Origin: Ancylostoma caninum
Taxonomy: Eukaryota > Nematoda > Chromadorea > Rhabditida > Ancylostomatidae
DNA: 64,000 nucleotides
Direction of reading: 5' to 3'
Assembly (NCBI GenBank): GCA_037903475.1
Contig: JBAJFG010000002.1
Span: 1,364,001-1,428,000 of the forward strand
Part shown: positions 1 through 9,128 of the stretch, piece after piece
Layout: the number at the start of each line of letters is the position of its first letter
How positions within the stretch are numbered: position 1 is the stretch's first letter
Position numbers and translations under genes: made by a program
Notes under the pieces: model-generated
What the model was told of the DNA's origin: nothing
Database searches by the model: none
The model's input: the letters and a program-made list of their open reading frames with translations, nothing else

Positions 1-337
1 CGCTGTGTATTGTAGGCCTCTGAAAATGATGTCACACCGCAAAACGAATATGATATTCGAGTTCATTGTGACTAACAAGCTAGAACGTGAGCGACTTGTC
101 AAAGCACTGGCACTTAGCACTTCACATTAGAATACACCAGCACTTACTCCTTTCTGAACAGCTTGTAATCTACTTGACCTTTTAGCAAAAAAAACCTTGA
201 TATTTTAAGGATTCGCCAAAGACTGCTTCGCTATAATCTGAGAATTGAAAATGCTGCATATCTGCTTTCTAAGACCAGACGGGGAATCTCGAAAACTTTC
301 GAAAAGAAGGGCTTGCGTCTGTTAAATAAATACTTAC

Positions 338-481
338 TGGAACATCTCCATCCTGTGCTATGATGGACATTGATTTTATACAGGTTTTCATGGTAGTCTC
401 ACAAATGTGGCAATTAAAACAACCCCACGCTTCATCTTGCACCGTTTCATCTAATCCGTAGAACTTTTCGCGTGTAAAACA
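338..481 (-). CDS. internal exon, PHD-like zinc finger (partial gene)
   Basis: Read on the minus strand, this 144-nt stretch is open for 48 codons. It has an acceptor (ATATAG) upstream and a donor (CA|GTAAGT) downstream, both in phase 0. It begins with a Cys and carries W-G-C-F-N-C-H-I-C, the spacing seen at the end of a PHD finger (HxxC ... W-x-C-x-x-C) with an extra CxxC as in extended PHD fingers. The N-terminal zinc ligands would lie in an upstream exon that I did not find. A chromatin-reader protein is the natural reading, but the domain is incomplete. A further in-frame piece may begin near position 249 after an acceptor TTCTCAG. It shares strand with the TAF3-like exons at 4.5-4.8 kb, and animal TAF3 proteins end in a PHD finger, so one gene is possible but unproven. 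Confidence 0.42.
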
Positions 482-2341
482 CTATATCGGCCTAACACAG
501 ATCGGAAAGAGGAAAAAAGAAATAAGCTAATGATTGTTGAAAGATCAGTGGTAAATGAGATAGACGATCCCCTTCTCTTTGGTCGAATAAATTGTGCATG
601 AACATCATCTCATGGGGAGCGAAGGAAATGTGAGAGACTGTCAAGCATTGCAGCCAACTCGTGCGGGAGTGCTTTATGCATACCGGCCCTAAAAATGGTC
701 ATTGCGACTCAAAATGCTAGACAGATTTCTGATTTAAGACGACAAAGAAAACTGGAGGATGAGATAGCCGTGAGATAGGCTGAAACATCCCAGCTAGGCG
801 TGCTAGATTGGACCAGGTCTCGCTAACGAGTTGGGGTGTTTTCTCAACCACGAAAAGTAGAGTAATAGGTGGATCAATGTCACATGTTTTCATTTCCCCC
901 ATAATATAATTCATTCTGATGAATGTGGTCAACAAGAATCTTATAACGATAGCAAGACCATGCGTTTAAGGCCGCCGCTATAGTGTGTTCCGTACGCGAA
1001 AATAGCTGAGTATTTGTGCCTAGATTGGCGACTCGGACATTCCTCGCGCTAAACGCCGGATATTCGCAGGATATAGTACGACGCATCGTAATGACACGTG
1101 CAACCACCGCTGCAGCAGTGTTTTTGGATTACGGTAACTTCTTCCGGTTGCAGTCACACAATTTCTTTTTTCTCTGTTTTCTCGAGGACTGTTTTCCCTG
1201 GTGGAAAACGGTATACAATCCATGTCAAGTGTGATACCCTGCTTCGCCATCGATCAGTCGACATCGATCTTGATACGTATGTATCGGTGGCTCGCGCAGC
1301 AGCGACGCGAGCGACGTTCTTCCAAAAACCGATAGGTACATATCGTAATCGATGTGTGCCGGTGATGGCGACGGTGGGTGCTACACTCCATGTGAAAAAG
1401 CCTAAACCTTCCTATTTTGCTCTCGAACGTATTATAGCTATGTAACGACAATTATTAGGCAAGATTCCAACGCGCGTCAACAAAGAAATAAAGGAATAAC
1501 GTTAGCATGAAAAACTTCCTTACTCACATTAGTTGGGTTTCTTCGCTTGCTTCCGCCGTTTTCTCATCAAGGTGTGTAGGAATGTCCTGATTAGGAAAAT
1601 ATATGTGAGTATCAGAACTCGTCTTATCAGGCGGCACAGGGAACATGGGCACCTGCAAATATTTTCATACCATTTGATCTACATAGATAAGTTGATTACA
1701 TGAGATACGTTCCCCATCTGCGTTGCGGCGGGCGCGAGTGGCTAGAGCATAGAAGGAAAAGGTGGGTGGAGGCAGTACAGCGACCCATTAGTAATCGCAA
1801 AAGCAGAGAGCGAGGACTCGCGGTACGCGGCAAGCTCCGCTCGTGGTTGGGGAACGTATCTCGTGCAACCAGATAAGTTTACTACTTCATGCAACAAGTG
1901 AGTGCTTGCAACAATAATAGCATCACCCGCATAAAAAGCATTCACGGTAGCCTTAAATGGAGTTGGCTCGATAGTGTATCCATGTAAACAAAGAGACAGG
2001 CGAGAAAGGCAGTAAGAAGGCAAAAATGCTTAGCTATAATCGCTTTTCAAGGACCACGAACGGTCTCCTTGCAGTTAGAACATCAATAGTGAGTGAAACG
2101 ACCATGTAAGAAATAACGATGATAGGAACTACACCTATCGACTGTCACGTTACATCACCTCGGATCGCCTCTAAATGGAGCTCATTGCTTCCCATCGACA
2201 TTCATCGCCTGTGCTTCTCGAACACAGATCCAAAGAGGAAGGTGATAGTGGTAATGGAAGTGATGCCTGTCGCTGGCCGCGCAACATTAATCCTCATTAG
2301 TTATCATCCCCTTGACGTCTGGAATCTCCTCATTCGCCTCA
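482..2341. other. unassigned intergenic or intronic DNA
   Basis: No exon with convincing splice signals on either strand and no recognisable protein motif. The only structure is an imperfect inverted repeat around 1213-1400, annotated separately. Small open frames here look like chance. Confidence 0.5.
1213..1400. repeat. imperfect fold-back (inverted repeat)
   Basis: The left arm near 1213-1290 (CATGTCAAGTGTGATACC, then GCTTCGCCATC, then CATCGATCTTGATACGTATG) is matched in inverse order on the right near 1330-1400, with several mismatches. The centre is a short GC-rich segment rich in CGCG. This is the shape of a decayed miniature inverted-repeat element; no target duplication is clear. Confidence 0.45.
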
Positions 2342-2640
2342 ACCATAAGCAGGCTCAAGCATGACGATGGGAAAAACCGACCCTCAATACGACCCCCCCC
2401 CCTATTCTCTCATCCAACTCCCATCTTTTCAGGACCCTCCCCCCCCCCCCCCCTCCCTCTGCCCCCGCATGTTTTCGCTGTACACAGAAACATTGAACCG
2501 TTTCAAGGAAGAATCCACAAAAAAACATTTCAAAGACCCAAAATTGGAACTAAAACAGCCTTGAGGTCGATATCCATCCTTTCTCATCCGATCGGACCAG
2601 ACTGCCAGCAGGAGCAATCATGTCATTATGTGTCAAAACA

Positions 2641-2713
2641 GGACTGGTTGCCAGCGCATGCGAGGAATCGGTTTCAGCGTTGGCATTTGCGCGCCCACGG
2701 GTTCGATTCCCTC
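2641..2713 (+). repeat. tRNA-like segment in left arm of hAT fold-back
   Basis: Contains a tRNA A-box-like stretch (CTGGTTGCCAGCG) and a good B box (GGGTTCGATTCC) about 50 nt apart, the layout of an internal RNA polymerase III promoter. The acceptor stem does not pair, so it is not a functional tRNA gene. It looks like the head of a tRNA-derived SINE now carried by the transposon. Confidence 0.5.
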
Positions 2714-3690
2714 CAAAAAATTTTTGTATATGTTGGAATCATTCAGGATTTGGTGTGGAGTAGAGAGGATTTAAAGGTTAGAAAATGAAGTGAGGGAAGC
2801 GAAATCGGTCGATAACACATGAGAGAATTCGCCTACAAGGGGCGCCAGTTTGTGGAAAACTAAGGTTAATTGGACCTCGCACTGAGGTTCTCTGACTCAA
2901 AATCAGCGAATGTTTTTCTATCTGTCCTTATATGACGATCAGTTCTATCTTCTGCCAGAGTTTCAATTTTCTAGACCTCCACATATTTTTGGGAGCTCGA
3001 TGGGAAATCGATGGGAAATTTCGCAAATTTCCCATCGATTTCCCATCTAGATTGCGGGAAAACGAGCGAACTTCGTGGAACCAGATTCTGTACTCAAGTG
3101 GGAAATTTCCTCAACTAAAACTCATAAAAGGAAAGTTTTTGTGATATCTGCGAATTGCTTCTCAGTGATTTGCCAAACAGATTTACTCCATTTTCACCAT
3201 CTGTTCAAGTTGCGAGATTTTCACTTCTTCAACTCCCATGAAGAGAGTTTGCCTTTTATCGAAATTTCACTACCTTCACGTAATAGAGCTCCAAGCATTG
3301 ATTCTTCATCTCCATTATCGCACCCCGATAATTGCTCTTGCTTGCGTGAGTTAGATGGGAAATTTCCCCTCGGAGACCCGAAAAATTGAAAAATTTCCCA
3401 TCGAGCTCCCAAAAGCATACAAAGTTCTAGAAAATGGGAACTGTGGCAAAAGACAGAGCTGATCGTCCTCTATGGATAGGTAGAAAAGCATTTGCTGATT
3501 TCGAGTCGGGGGACTTCAGCACGAGGTCTAGGTCACCCTACTTTTCCACGTTCTGACGGGCCCTGCAGGCGAATCCTAGCATGTGCAATCGATTGATCTC
3601 GCTACCCACACTCTATTTTTTAAACATTTCCACCCTCTTTACTCCACATTTGGTTCCGAAGTGATTCCGACCCGTGCAAAAATTTATGGA

Positions 3691-3758
3691 AGGCGCCGGG
3701 GATCGAACCTGTGAGTGCGCTGAAGCGGATTTCTCTCATACACTGCCAACCAGTCCTG
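3691..3758 (-). repeat. tRNA-like segment in right arm of hAT fold-back
   Basis: On the minus strand: A-box-like CTGGTTGGCAGTG, then B box AGGTTCGATCCCC. It is the inverted counterpart of the segment at 2641-2713, so the two arms carry opposed tRNA-like units. Confidence 0.5.
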
Positions 3759-4224
3759 CTTTAACTCGATATGACGTGATCATTCTTGGGCGGAACGTCA
3801 TTTGTCATGTCATAAAACAATCATGAATTTACAATCAATGGTCAATCCACCCCTCTACGTACTCCACTCACACCTCCCCTTACGACCCCCCCCCCATCCC
3901 AGCCCCCTCCCATACCACCCCCTCATGGGAAATTCCCATCGTACGCTTGACCCTGACCATAAGGCAACCGCCTGCGTTCGCCGCGATCGCTGTGATGAAT
4001 GGACCATATACCGCTTCCAAAGGTGGCATGTGATTTGCTACCCATCCAATGAGCAGGAACCAGATGAAATTTGACAAACAATCAGGGAAATCGACCGCAG
4101 CAGTCCAACAGGATGAACCGTGTCGATTTTCACAACACCGCCTTCTTTATCCTTACCTTAGACACAGAAGTGTTACAAGACCTGTAGATAACCGAAACGC
4201 TCACCCTCACTGTTAAAGTATCAT

Positions 4225-4440
4225 ATGTCCTCAGGATTCTACGGGCACTACATATCCTCACGAAAAATACTCGAGCCCCAGTACACCAGTACGAGGACCA
4301 AAGAAAAAAAACAGCGAAAAAGAAAGAGAATCGACTTGGAAAATCTAACCTTAGATGTACAACAGACTGTAGATGACATAAAAGATGCAGTCAGAACAAT
4401 CATAAATGGTATTGTGCAAGCACCACAAACGGTAAAGTGA
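4225..4440 (+). CDS. possible small plus-strand exon, Lys/Arg-rich
   Basis: Open frame of 71 codons ending in TGA at 4438-4440. An ATG at 4225 overlaps a possible acceptor (GTCCTCAG at 4234-4241). The translation has a basic middle (EKKQRKRKRID) followed by an amphipathic helix-like tail (LTLDVQQTVDDIKDAV), which reads more like protein than like random sequence. No family is recognised. It would end only 37 bp before a TAF3-like exon on the other strand, so it could equally be non-coding. Confidence 0.25.
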   Translation: MSSGFYGHYISSRKILEPQYTSTRTKEKKQRKRKRIDLENLTLDVQQTVDDIKDAVRTIINGIVQAPQTVK

Positions 4441-4477
4441 ATGAGAATTACAATAATATGATTAAGAAAGGTAATAC

Positions 4478-4596
4478 CGGCAGTACGGGCTCCATCGGTC
4501 GCACCTGTCTCATGTACTCGTAAAGCTCATGGCGGCTCACCCGCATGTAGTCCAACGCTCTTTTAACGTCCGTCAAGCATGGTGTTGTTCGTCCAC
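4478..4596 (-). CDS. TAF3-like histone-fold protein, second visible exon
   Basis: This 119-nt exon starts after the acceptor ATTATTTTAG and ends at a GTATTA donor. Its first two bases complete an Arg codon split with the exon at 4682-4827, after which it reads GRTTPCLTDVKRALDYM followed by a helix containing HELYEYMRQV and PMEPVLP. This matches the second half of the TAF3 histone fold (G-R-T-x-P-x-L-x-D-V, then V-S-x-H-E-L-x-x-Y). TAF3 is a TFIID subunit that pairs with TAF10 through this fold. The phase agreement across the 85-nt intron and the motif order together make this one of the firmest gene calls in the window. Later exons towards lower coordinates were not identified. Confidence 0.78.
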
Positions 4597-4681
4597 CTAA
4601 AATAATCAACGGGCTTCGACGTGGAGGAGGAAGGAAGTAGGAAGTGGTGGGATGCAAATAACTTGAAAAGAAAAGGCTCAC

Positions 4682-4827
4682 GTTGCTCCACGTAATACTG
4701 AACGCATGAAGAGAATTTCTTCAAGTACAGCATCATTATGTCGGACAAAGCATCAAAACAGACACTGCTCGTTTGGGTGAACCCAAGCTGGGCAAGGCAG
4801 CGCGCAGTAGCGCATCTAATCTGAAAT
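4682..4827 (-). CDS. TAF3-like histone-fold protein, first visible exon
   Basis: On the minus strand, an acceptor (CATGGCAG, or seven bases later ATTTCAG) precedes about 46 codons containing ATARCLAQLGFTQTSS, FDALSDIMMLYLKKF and QYYVEQ, then a donor AAC|GTGAGC. The pattern (A-x-x-x-C-L-A-Q-L-G-F ... S-S ... L-x-D-I-x-x-x-Y-L) is the first part of the BTP-type histone fold shared by TAF3 and TAF8. The GRT-x-P continuation in the next exon favours TAF3. The start codon was not found. TAF3 proteins begin only a few residues before this point, so a short first exon is expected upstream on the minus strand. Confidence 0.75.
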
Positions 4828-5200
4828 CTGCCATGAAAAATTCTACGAATTCTAAGAATTGTCAACAACTGTACATCATATTGGCGAGTTTACCGTTGTT
4901 GACGCTTCTTGAAGACTCGTTGAGTATGCGTTTTATCACCAGTTAATTCATCCGCAGTGGGTGTGTCAATGATATATACAGTCCATCCGAAACGATGAGG
5001 CGGACGAGGCCAGTGGGAAATCTAGAGGAGGCGCGGTCGACTGGGCGGCATACAGCGTTTGGGTCAGCTATTATCCTTTAGTTTTTTTTTTCAGAAATAT
5101 TTACGTTCCTTTCTACCACTTACATTTCCTACCACCATCTTTATTTTCGGTGAGTTTCCAAACAGGTGACGGATTCAACGTAAATCGGCCACGCTGCCTC

Positions 5201-5790
5201 TACTCTGAACTCTCTGCCCGCGGTGGATCGATCCGCGGTTGCCCGCGATAAATCCGCACATGCCCACGGTGGACAACCGGGAGTGACGTCACTCCCGCGC
5301 TATGCCCGCACGTGCCCGCGGTGTATCCGCACATGCCCGCGGTGGACCCGCTGTAACATTGCTATCCGCGGTGGACCCGCACATGCCCACGGTGGACCTG
5401 CAGTAGAGATGATTGCGTCATCAATGCCAACAAAACCTCTACGCACGATGCACGCATGGCCGAGTGGATAAGAGAGCGGATTGGGAAACATGAGTTCGAA
5501 AAGGTTCGTGGGTTCGAATGGGTGTAAGTGGTGTAAAAACGCTTTCAGGATGAAATATCACTGCCACCGTGGATTTGCCTCCTCCTCTTAACGACAGGAT
5601 CTTCGATACAGGACCATTTTTAGAAGAAAATAACCAGTCCCTTGAAAATGCATGTTCCCGCGGTGGACCCGCATATGCCCGCGGTGGGTCCGCACATGCC
5701 CGCGGTGGAGCCGCACATGCCCCCGGTGGCGAACCGCGGATCCACCTCGGGCGTACCTCGGATCCACCGCGGGCAGAAAGTTCAGAGTAC
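5201..5790. mobile_element. inverted-repeat element built of CCCGCGGTGGA repeats
   Basis: Ends are 29-bp inverted repeats with one mismatch (TACTCTGAACT ... GCCCGCGGTGGATC at 5201-5229, inverted at 5762-5790). The interior carries about ten copies of CCCGCGGTGG or CCCACGGTGG, many spaced about 20 bp apart as CCGCACATGCCCGCGGTGG. The centre (about 5420-5640) is different DNA with a tRNA-like segment. No protein is encoded. Target duplications are unclear. Confidence 0.6.
5450..5525 (+). repeat. tRNA-Ser/Leu-like pseudogene segment
   Basis: A perfect A box TGGCCGAGTGG, as in class II tRNAs (Ser, Leu), is followed about 45 nt later by a near-B box GGGTTCGAATG in which the last invariant C is G. 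The acceptor arms do not pair convincingly. I read it as a tRNA pseudogene or SINE head inside the GC-rich element. Confidence 0.45.
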
Positions 5791-5810
5791 GTAGATCTCC
5801 CATCGGCCTA

Positions 5811-6155
5811 AAGGGCAATTCATACCAGCTGCGTGCGTTTAGGGCAATTTATACTGGATGCGTGCGACTGACGCGCGTGCGTCTATATGATGAAGAATAG
5901 GGCTCAGTCGCATTGCAGTCGCATCGCAGTCGCAGCTCAAACGCACGCGTTCACGGCCTCGCGGCGGCCGCGCGTTCTTTTCATTGAGGATGTACATGCC
6001 GTGTTGACCGGTCTTCATGCAAAATCCTTTCTAAATGGATGCGTGCGACTGATGCGCGACTGACGCACGCAGCTGGTATAAATTACCCTTTTGTCGCGCA
6101 TCAGTCGCACGCATCCATTTGCGAGGGATTTTCCATGAAGACCGGTCAACGCGGC
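5811..6155. mobile_element. partial inverted copy of the 249-bp MITE, split by copy A
   Basis: GGGCAATTCATACCAGCTG at about 5813 is the reverse complement of the right end of the 249-bp MITE, and its continuation (GTCGCGCATCAGTCGCACGC and the GAAGACCGGTCAAC stretch) resumes at 6093 after copy A. So one element was inserted into another of the same family. The outer copy loses similarity after about 6155. Confidence 0.6.
5841..6089. mobile_element. 249-bp MITE, copy A (3-bp target duplication TTT)
   Basis: Runs from AGGGCAATTTATAC to GTATAAATTACCCT, 249 bp, flanked by TTT on both sides (5838-5840 and 6090-6092). The interior is GC-rich with repeated CAGTCGCA. Copy B at 7398-7646 has the same length. 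A 3-bp duplication fits the PIF/Harbinger group, but the duplicated triplets are not TWA, so the superfamily is left open. Confidence 0.72.
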
Positions 6156-6370
6156 ATATACTGTCTTTCTCACGAATCTTGCCACTTGGCCGTCCGCCAA
6201 GATGAGGTCTCGCCACGTTGTTATAGGCATGACATGACATGTTTTGGTGCGCTTCCAGCTGTCAATCGTCGATTGATAGCACCAATTTCCATGATTTGGC
6301 GTGTGATAAAATGGGCGCTGTGTAAAAACAAGACACACTGAATTGCTCTAATTTTTTGAACAGACAGTAC

Positions 6371-6563
6371 ATACAGAGGACGTAACCACGACCAGTATTC
6401 TCGCGGAATGGCGCGCCGCACCACCCACGCGGCGCGGCGGGCTGGCTGGGTGCTGCGGCTGGTGGATGTTGTGGGGATTTTCAGGTTTTCTCTAGTTTCT
6501 GCGACAATTTCACTGATTTGTGGGCCTTCTTGGTAACTCTTTGAGATAGAGTTGGGCTGTGGG
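6371..6563 (-). repeat. 267-bp repeat family, inverted partial copy
   Basis: Reverse-complement match of the units at 6771-7304: the CAGCCGCAACACCCAGCCGG, GTCGCAGAAACTA and AGAAGGCCCA blocks appear here in reverse order. It ends at the point where the direct units also end (GAATACT ... GACGTCC). Confidence 0.6.
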
Positions 6564-6770
6564 AAATGCACTCTTCTTCGGATGTTCCTGGGTTGAGTTG
6601 AACTTTCACAGGTGCTTCAGCAAGCACTTCTACCTTACGTCAGTAACTTCGATAAAGAACGCACGATGCAATGTCTTCACACGATTGACCTGAAAGTCAT
6701 CGTGAATAGGAGAAAGCTAGTCATCAACCGCAGTGAAGACCGCAAATTACGCGATACAACAGCTTCTTAA

Positions 6771-7304
6771 TAAGCAATGACAAAAAGCCTCTTCGTAGGA
6801 AACAAATTGCAAGGCTATATCTTTGTCAAACTCAAATATTAGAACTCGATCGGCGCCACTCTATCTCAAACATTTATCAAGAAGGCCCATAAATGAGTGA
6901 AATTGTCGCAGAAACTAGAGAAAAGCTGAAAATCCCCGAAACATCCACCAGCCGCAACACCCAGCCGGCACACCGCGCCGCGTGGGTGGTGCGGCGCGCC
7001 ATTCCGCGGGAATACTCGTCGTGATTGACGTCCCTTGTAAGCAATGAGAAAAAATCTCTTCGTAGGAAACAAACTGCAAGACGATATCTTCCTCAAACTC
7101 AGATTTTAGAACTGAATCGGCGCCACTCTATCTCAAGCATTTCCCAAGAAGGCCCACAAATGAGTGAAATTGTCGCAGAAACTACAGAAAAGCTGAAAAT
7201 CCCCGAAACATCCACCAGCCGCAACACCCAGCCGGCACGCCGCGCCGCGTGGGTGGTGTGGCGCGCTATTCCGCTGGAATACTGATCGTGATTGACGTCC
7301 CCTG
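6771..7304 (+). repeat. tandem pair of 267-bp units
   Basis: Units 6771-7037 and 7038-7304 run in direct tandem and differ at scattered positions (roughly 90% identical by eye). Each starts TAAGCAATGA, contains TCTCTTCGTAGGAAACAAA or its variant and a GC-rich CGCCGCGTGGGTGGTG block, and ends GTGATTGACGTCCC. Together with the inverted copy at 6371 they form a three-copy cluster. No convincing protein is encoded. Confidence 0.65.
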
Positions 7305-7314
7305 TATATACATA

Positions 7315-7745
7315 TGACGCTGCCAACTAATTTGTCCGCGTAAAAATGCAAGTTGGGAATGAATGGCCACAATCCGGACCGTTCGGGGTATGGCATAAGG
7401 GCAATTTATACTGGATGCGTGCGACTGACGCGCGTGCGTCTATATGATGAAGAATAGGGCCCAGTCGCATAGCAGTCGCATCGCAGTCGCAGCTCAGACG
7501 CACGCGTTTACGACCTCGCGGCGGTCGCGCGTTCTTTTCATTGAGGATCTACATGCCGTGTTGACCGGTCTTCATGGAAAATCCCATGTAAATGGATGCG
7601 TGCGACTGATGCGCGACTGACGCACGCAGCTAGTATAAATTACCCTATAGTGAAAATGAAATGGTGGCATAACACGAACCGTTCGGATTTTGCCATTCAT
7701 TTTCTACTTTGCATTTTTGCGAGGACAAATTAGTTGGCAGCGTCA
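7315..7745. mobile_element. fold-back MITE with TA duplication, split by copy B
   Basis: Arms TGACGCTGCCAACTAATTTG (7315 on) and its inverse (ending 7745) are near-palindromic over about 80 bp each and are flanked by TA. The 249-bp MITE copy B sits in the middle, so the original element was only about 180 bp and almost fully palindromic. Confidence 0.65.
7398..7646. mobile_element. 249-bp MITE, copy B (3-bp target duplication ATA)
   Basis: Same ends and same 249-bp length as copy A, flanked by ATA (7395-7397 and 7647-7649). It is inserted at the centre of the fold-back element 7315-7745. Confidence 0.75.
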
Positions 7746-7754
7746 TACATCCCC

Positions 7755-7853
7755 AATGAAAAGAAAGCGCGGCCGCCGCGGGCGTCTGAACTGGCCCTAT
7801 TCATCATTTAGACGCACGCGCGTCAGTCGCACGCATCCAGTGTAAATTGTCCT
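7755..7853 (-). mobile_element. 249-bp MITE, truncated copy C
   Basis: Inverse match to the left part of the 249-bp MITE: the TTCATCATTTAGACGCACGC, GTCAGTCGCACGCATCCAG and TAAATTGTCCTT blocks. About 150 bp at the other end are missing. Confidence 0.55.
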
Positions 7854-8270
7854 TAGTCCGCCCCGTCGTATCGGATGGACTGTACGTATGGTCTGTTAGT
7901 TTTGCGGTGACGTGCATCCGTACCGCTCACACTCCTCTAATGTCATCTCTAGCAAGCTGGACACGTCACTGATAGCTACTTATAATCCGTTTCAAAAGCG
8001 ACGACAGTTGAGTATTTGTGGCCATGATCTGCACTTCTCGGCTTCTTCTGCAAACACGTCACTATTTTTCGCGCTCTCTCGTTCTCTAATATCTTCACAA
8101 CTACGTTCCCCGGTGAAACACACTACTGATTCGATGGTTGGCGATGATCCAATACAATGAGAGCTACAATGTGGATAAAGGGTGAGCGGTACGGATGGAC
8201 GCCACTTCAGAACTAGCACACTATACCGGCGAAAAGAGAGTTGGGGGGGGGGACAATCTATAAAAGGTCA

Positions 8271-8313
8271 TAGGCTTCACCTTGTAAGCCTAAGCAAAAG
8301 CACTAGCCTAAGC
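8271..8313. repeat. degenerate telomere-like repeats, left part
   Basis: Contains TAGGCTT, TAAGCCTAAGC and TAGCCTAAGC, decayed forms of GCCTAA/TTAGGC, the nematode telomere unit. The tract continues at 9056 after a MITE. Confidence 0.5.
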
Positions 8314-8317
8314 TTAA

Positions 8318-9051
8318 AGGCAGTGTGTCACCTCGTTTCGCGAGCTAAAAATACCAGCAGACTCTGCACCTCTTCGTCACGCTAATTCCAAAGATGTACA
8401 CCAAAGCTCATAAAAATGACGAAAACCCCATTTTTTTAGGGTCCGAAAGTGCAGTTCACGGTCCACCTGGACGGAGCGGTCCGTGAGTGTGCTGGTTGCC
8501 CGCCACGTCTGCAGTGTTGGCCAACACGTCTAAACATGTCCGATCGATGAGATCAACGACTTCACGCGTCCACTCCGCTCGACAAACTTTTACTCACGGA
8601 CCGCTCCATCGAGGTGATTACGTGACGTTCGTCACCCGTCCTTTCGCGAACGCGGCGAAAAGGGCGGAGTGCGCTACGAACCCTCCCGGCGTGTGGGGTG
8701 TTATACCTGGAGAGGGCGGTGCGGCCCAGCTCTGCGATTGGTCAGTGCTCGACGGCGCCTCCCACTCCAGGTATAACGCTCCAAACCCACCCTCCCGGCG
8801 TCTGCGCTAGGGAAGAAAAAGGTAGTGCCGCGCGCGAATTCGCGCGCGGCGCGGCGGGTGACGAACGTCCGTGAACGCCATCCAGGTAGTCCGTGAACAC
8901 ACATACACACAAATCCCGACCCAAAAACGTTTAAAAGTAGGGTTCAAAAACCTTTTTTGTAACATTTTAGGTATACCGTTGGATTCAGCGTGTCGAGGAG
9001 ATTCAGAATCTGGTAAAAGCTCAAACACGAAAACGAGGTGACACACTGCCT
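8318..9051. mobile_element. TTAA-flanked MITE, copy 1, with nested element
   Basis: Flanked by TTAA (8314-8317, 9052-9055) with inverted ends AGGCAGTGTGTCACCTCGTT and its complement. Its 734 bp exceed the other copies (406 and 411 bp) because another inverted-repeat element (8624-8869) is inserted inside. TTAA flanks are typical of piggyBac-type elements. There is no transposase. Confidence 0.72.
8624..8869. mobile_element. nested inverted-repeat element in the TTAA MITE
   Basis: Bounded by the 15-bp inverted repeat GACGTTCGTCACCCG (8624-8638) and its complement (8855-8869). Inside are a second inverted pair (GTTATACCTGG ... CCAGGTATAAC, about 8699-8778), related to the small element at 20717-20838, and a perfect GC palindrome at 8827-8850. 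Confidence 0.55.
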
Positions 9052-9055
9052 TTAA

Positions 9056-9128
9056 TTAAGCCTAAGCCTGAGCTAAGCCCAAGCCTAGTCCTATGCTTAA
9101 GCATGGGTTTTAGCCTAAGCCTAAGGCA
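9056..9128. repeat. degenerate telomere-like repeats, right part
   Basis: Several AAGCCTAAGCCT and TTAGCCTAAGCC runs mixed with variants such as AAGCCCAAGCCTAG. Reading across the MITE, this joins the tract at 8271-8313 into one interstitial telomere-like block of about 115 bp. Confidence 0.6.

Larger units (their letters stand above)
2350..3955. mobile_element. hAT-type fold-back element, copy 1
   Basis: Element of 1606 bp flanked by a perfect 8-bp duplication ACCATAAG (2342-2349 and 3956-3963). Its ends are inverted: CAGGCTCAAGC on the left and GCTTGACCCTG on the right. An 8-bp duplication with CAG...CTG ends is the hAT signature. The element is a long imperfect inverted repeat: the left 800 bp match the right 800 bp in reverse, and each arm holds a poly-C/poly-G tract, a tRNA-like segment and a GGGAAATCGATGGGAAA-type motif. 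It encodes no transposase. A second copy in opposite orientation lies at 36465-38035. Open frames inside it (2312-2788, 3075-3389 and others) are non-coding by this reading. It may sit in an intron of the TAF3-like gene. Confidence 0.8.

Noticed and set aside
319..337. Intron of 19 nt downstream of the PHD-like exon
   Set aside because: Far too short for a spliceosomal intron.
2312..3418. Long open frames around 2312-2788 and 3075-3418
   Set aside because: They lie inside the hAT fold-back element, include poly-Pro from a poly-C tract and recur in the second copy without conserved frame.
5450..5525. Functional tRNA-Ser/Leu gene
   Set aside because: A box is good but the B box lacks its final C and the acceptor stem does not pair.
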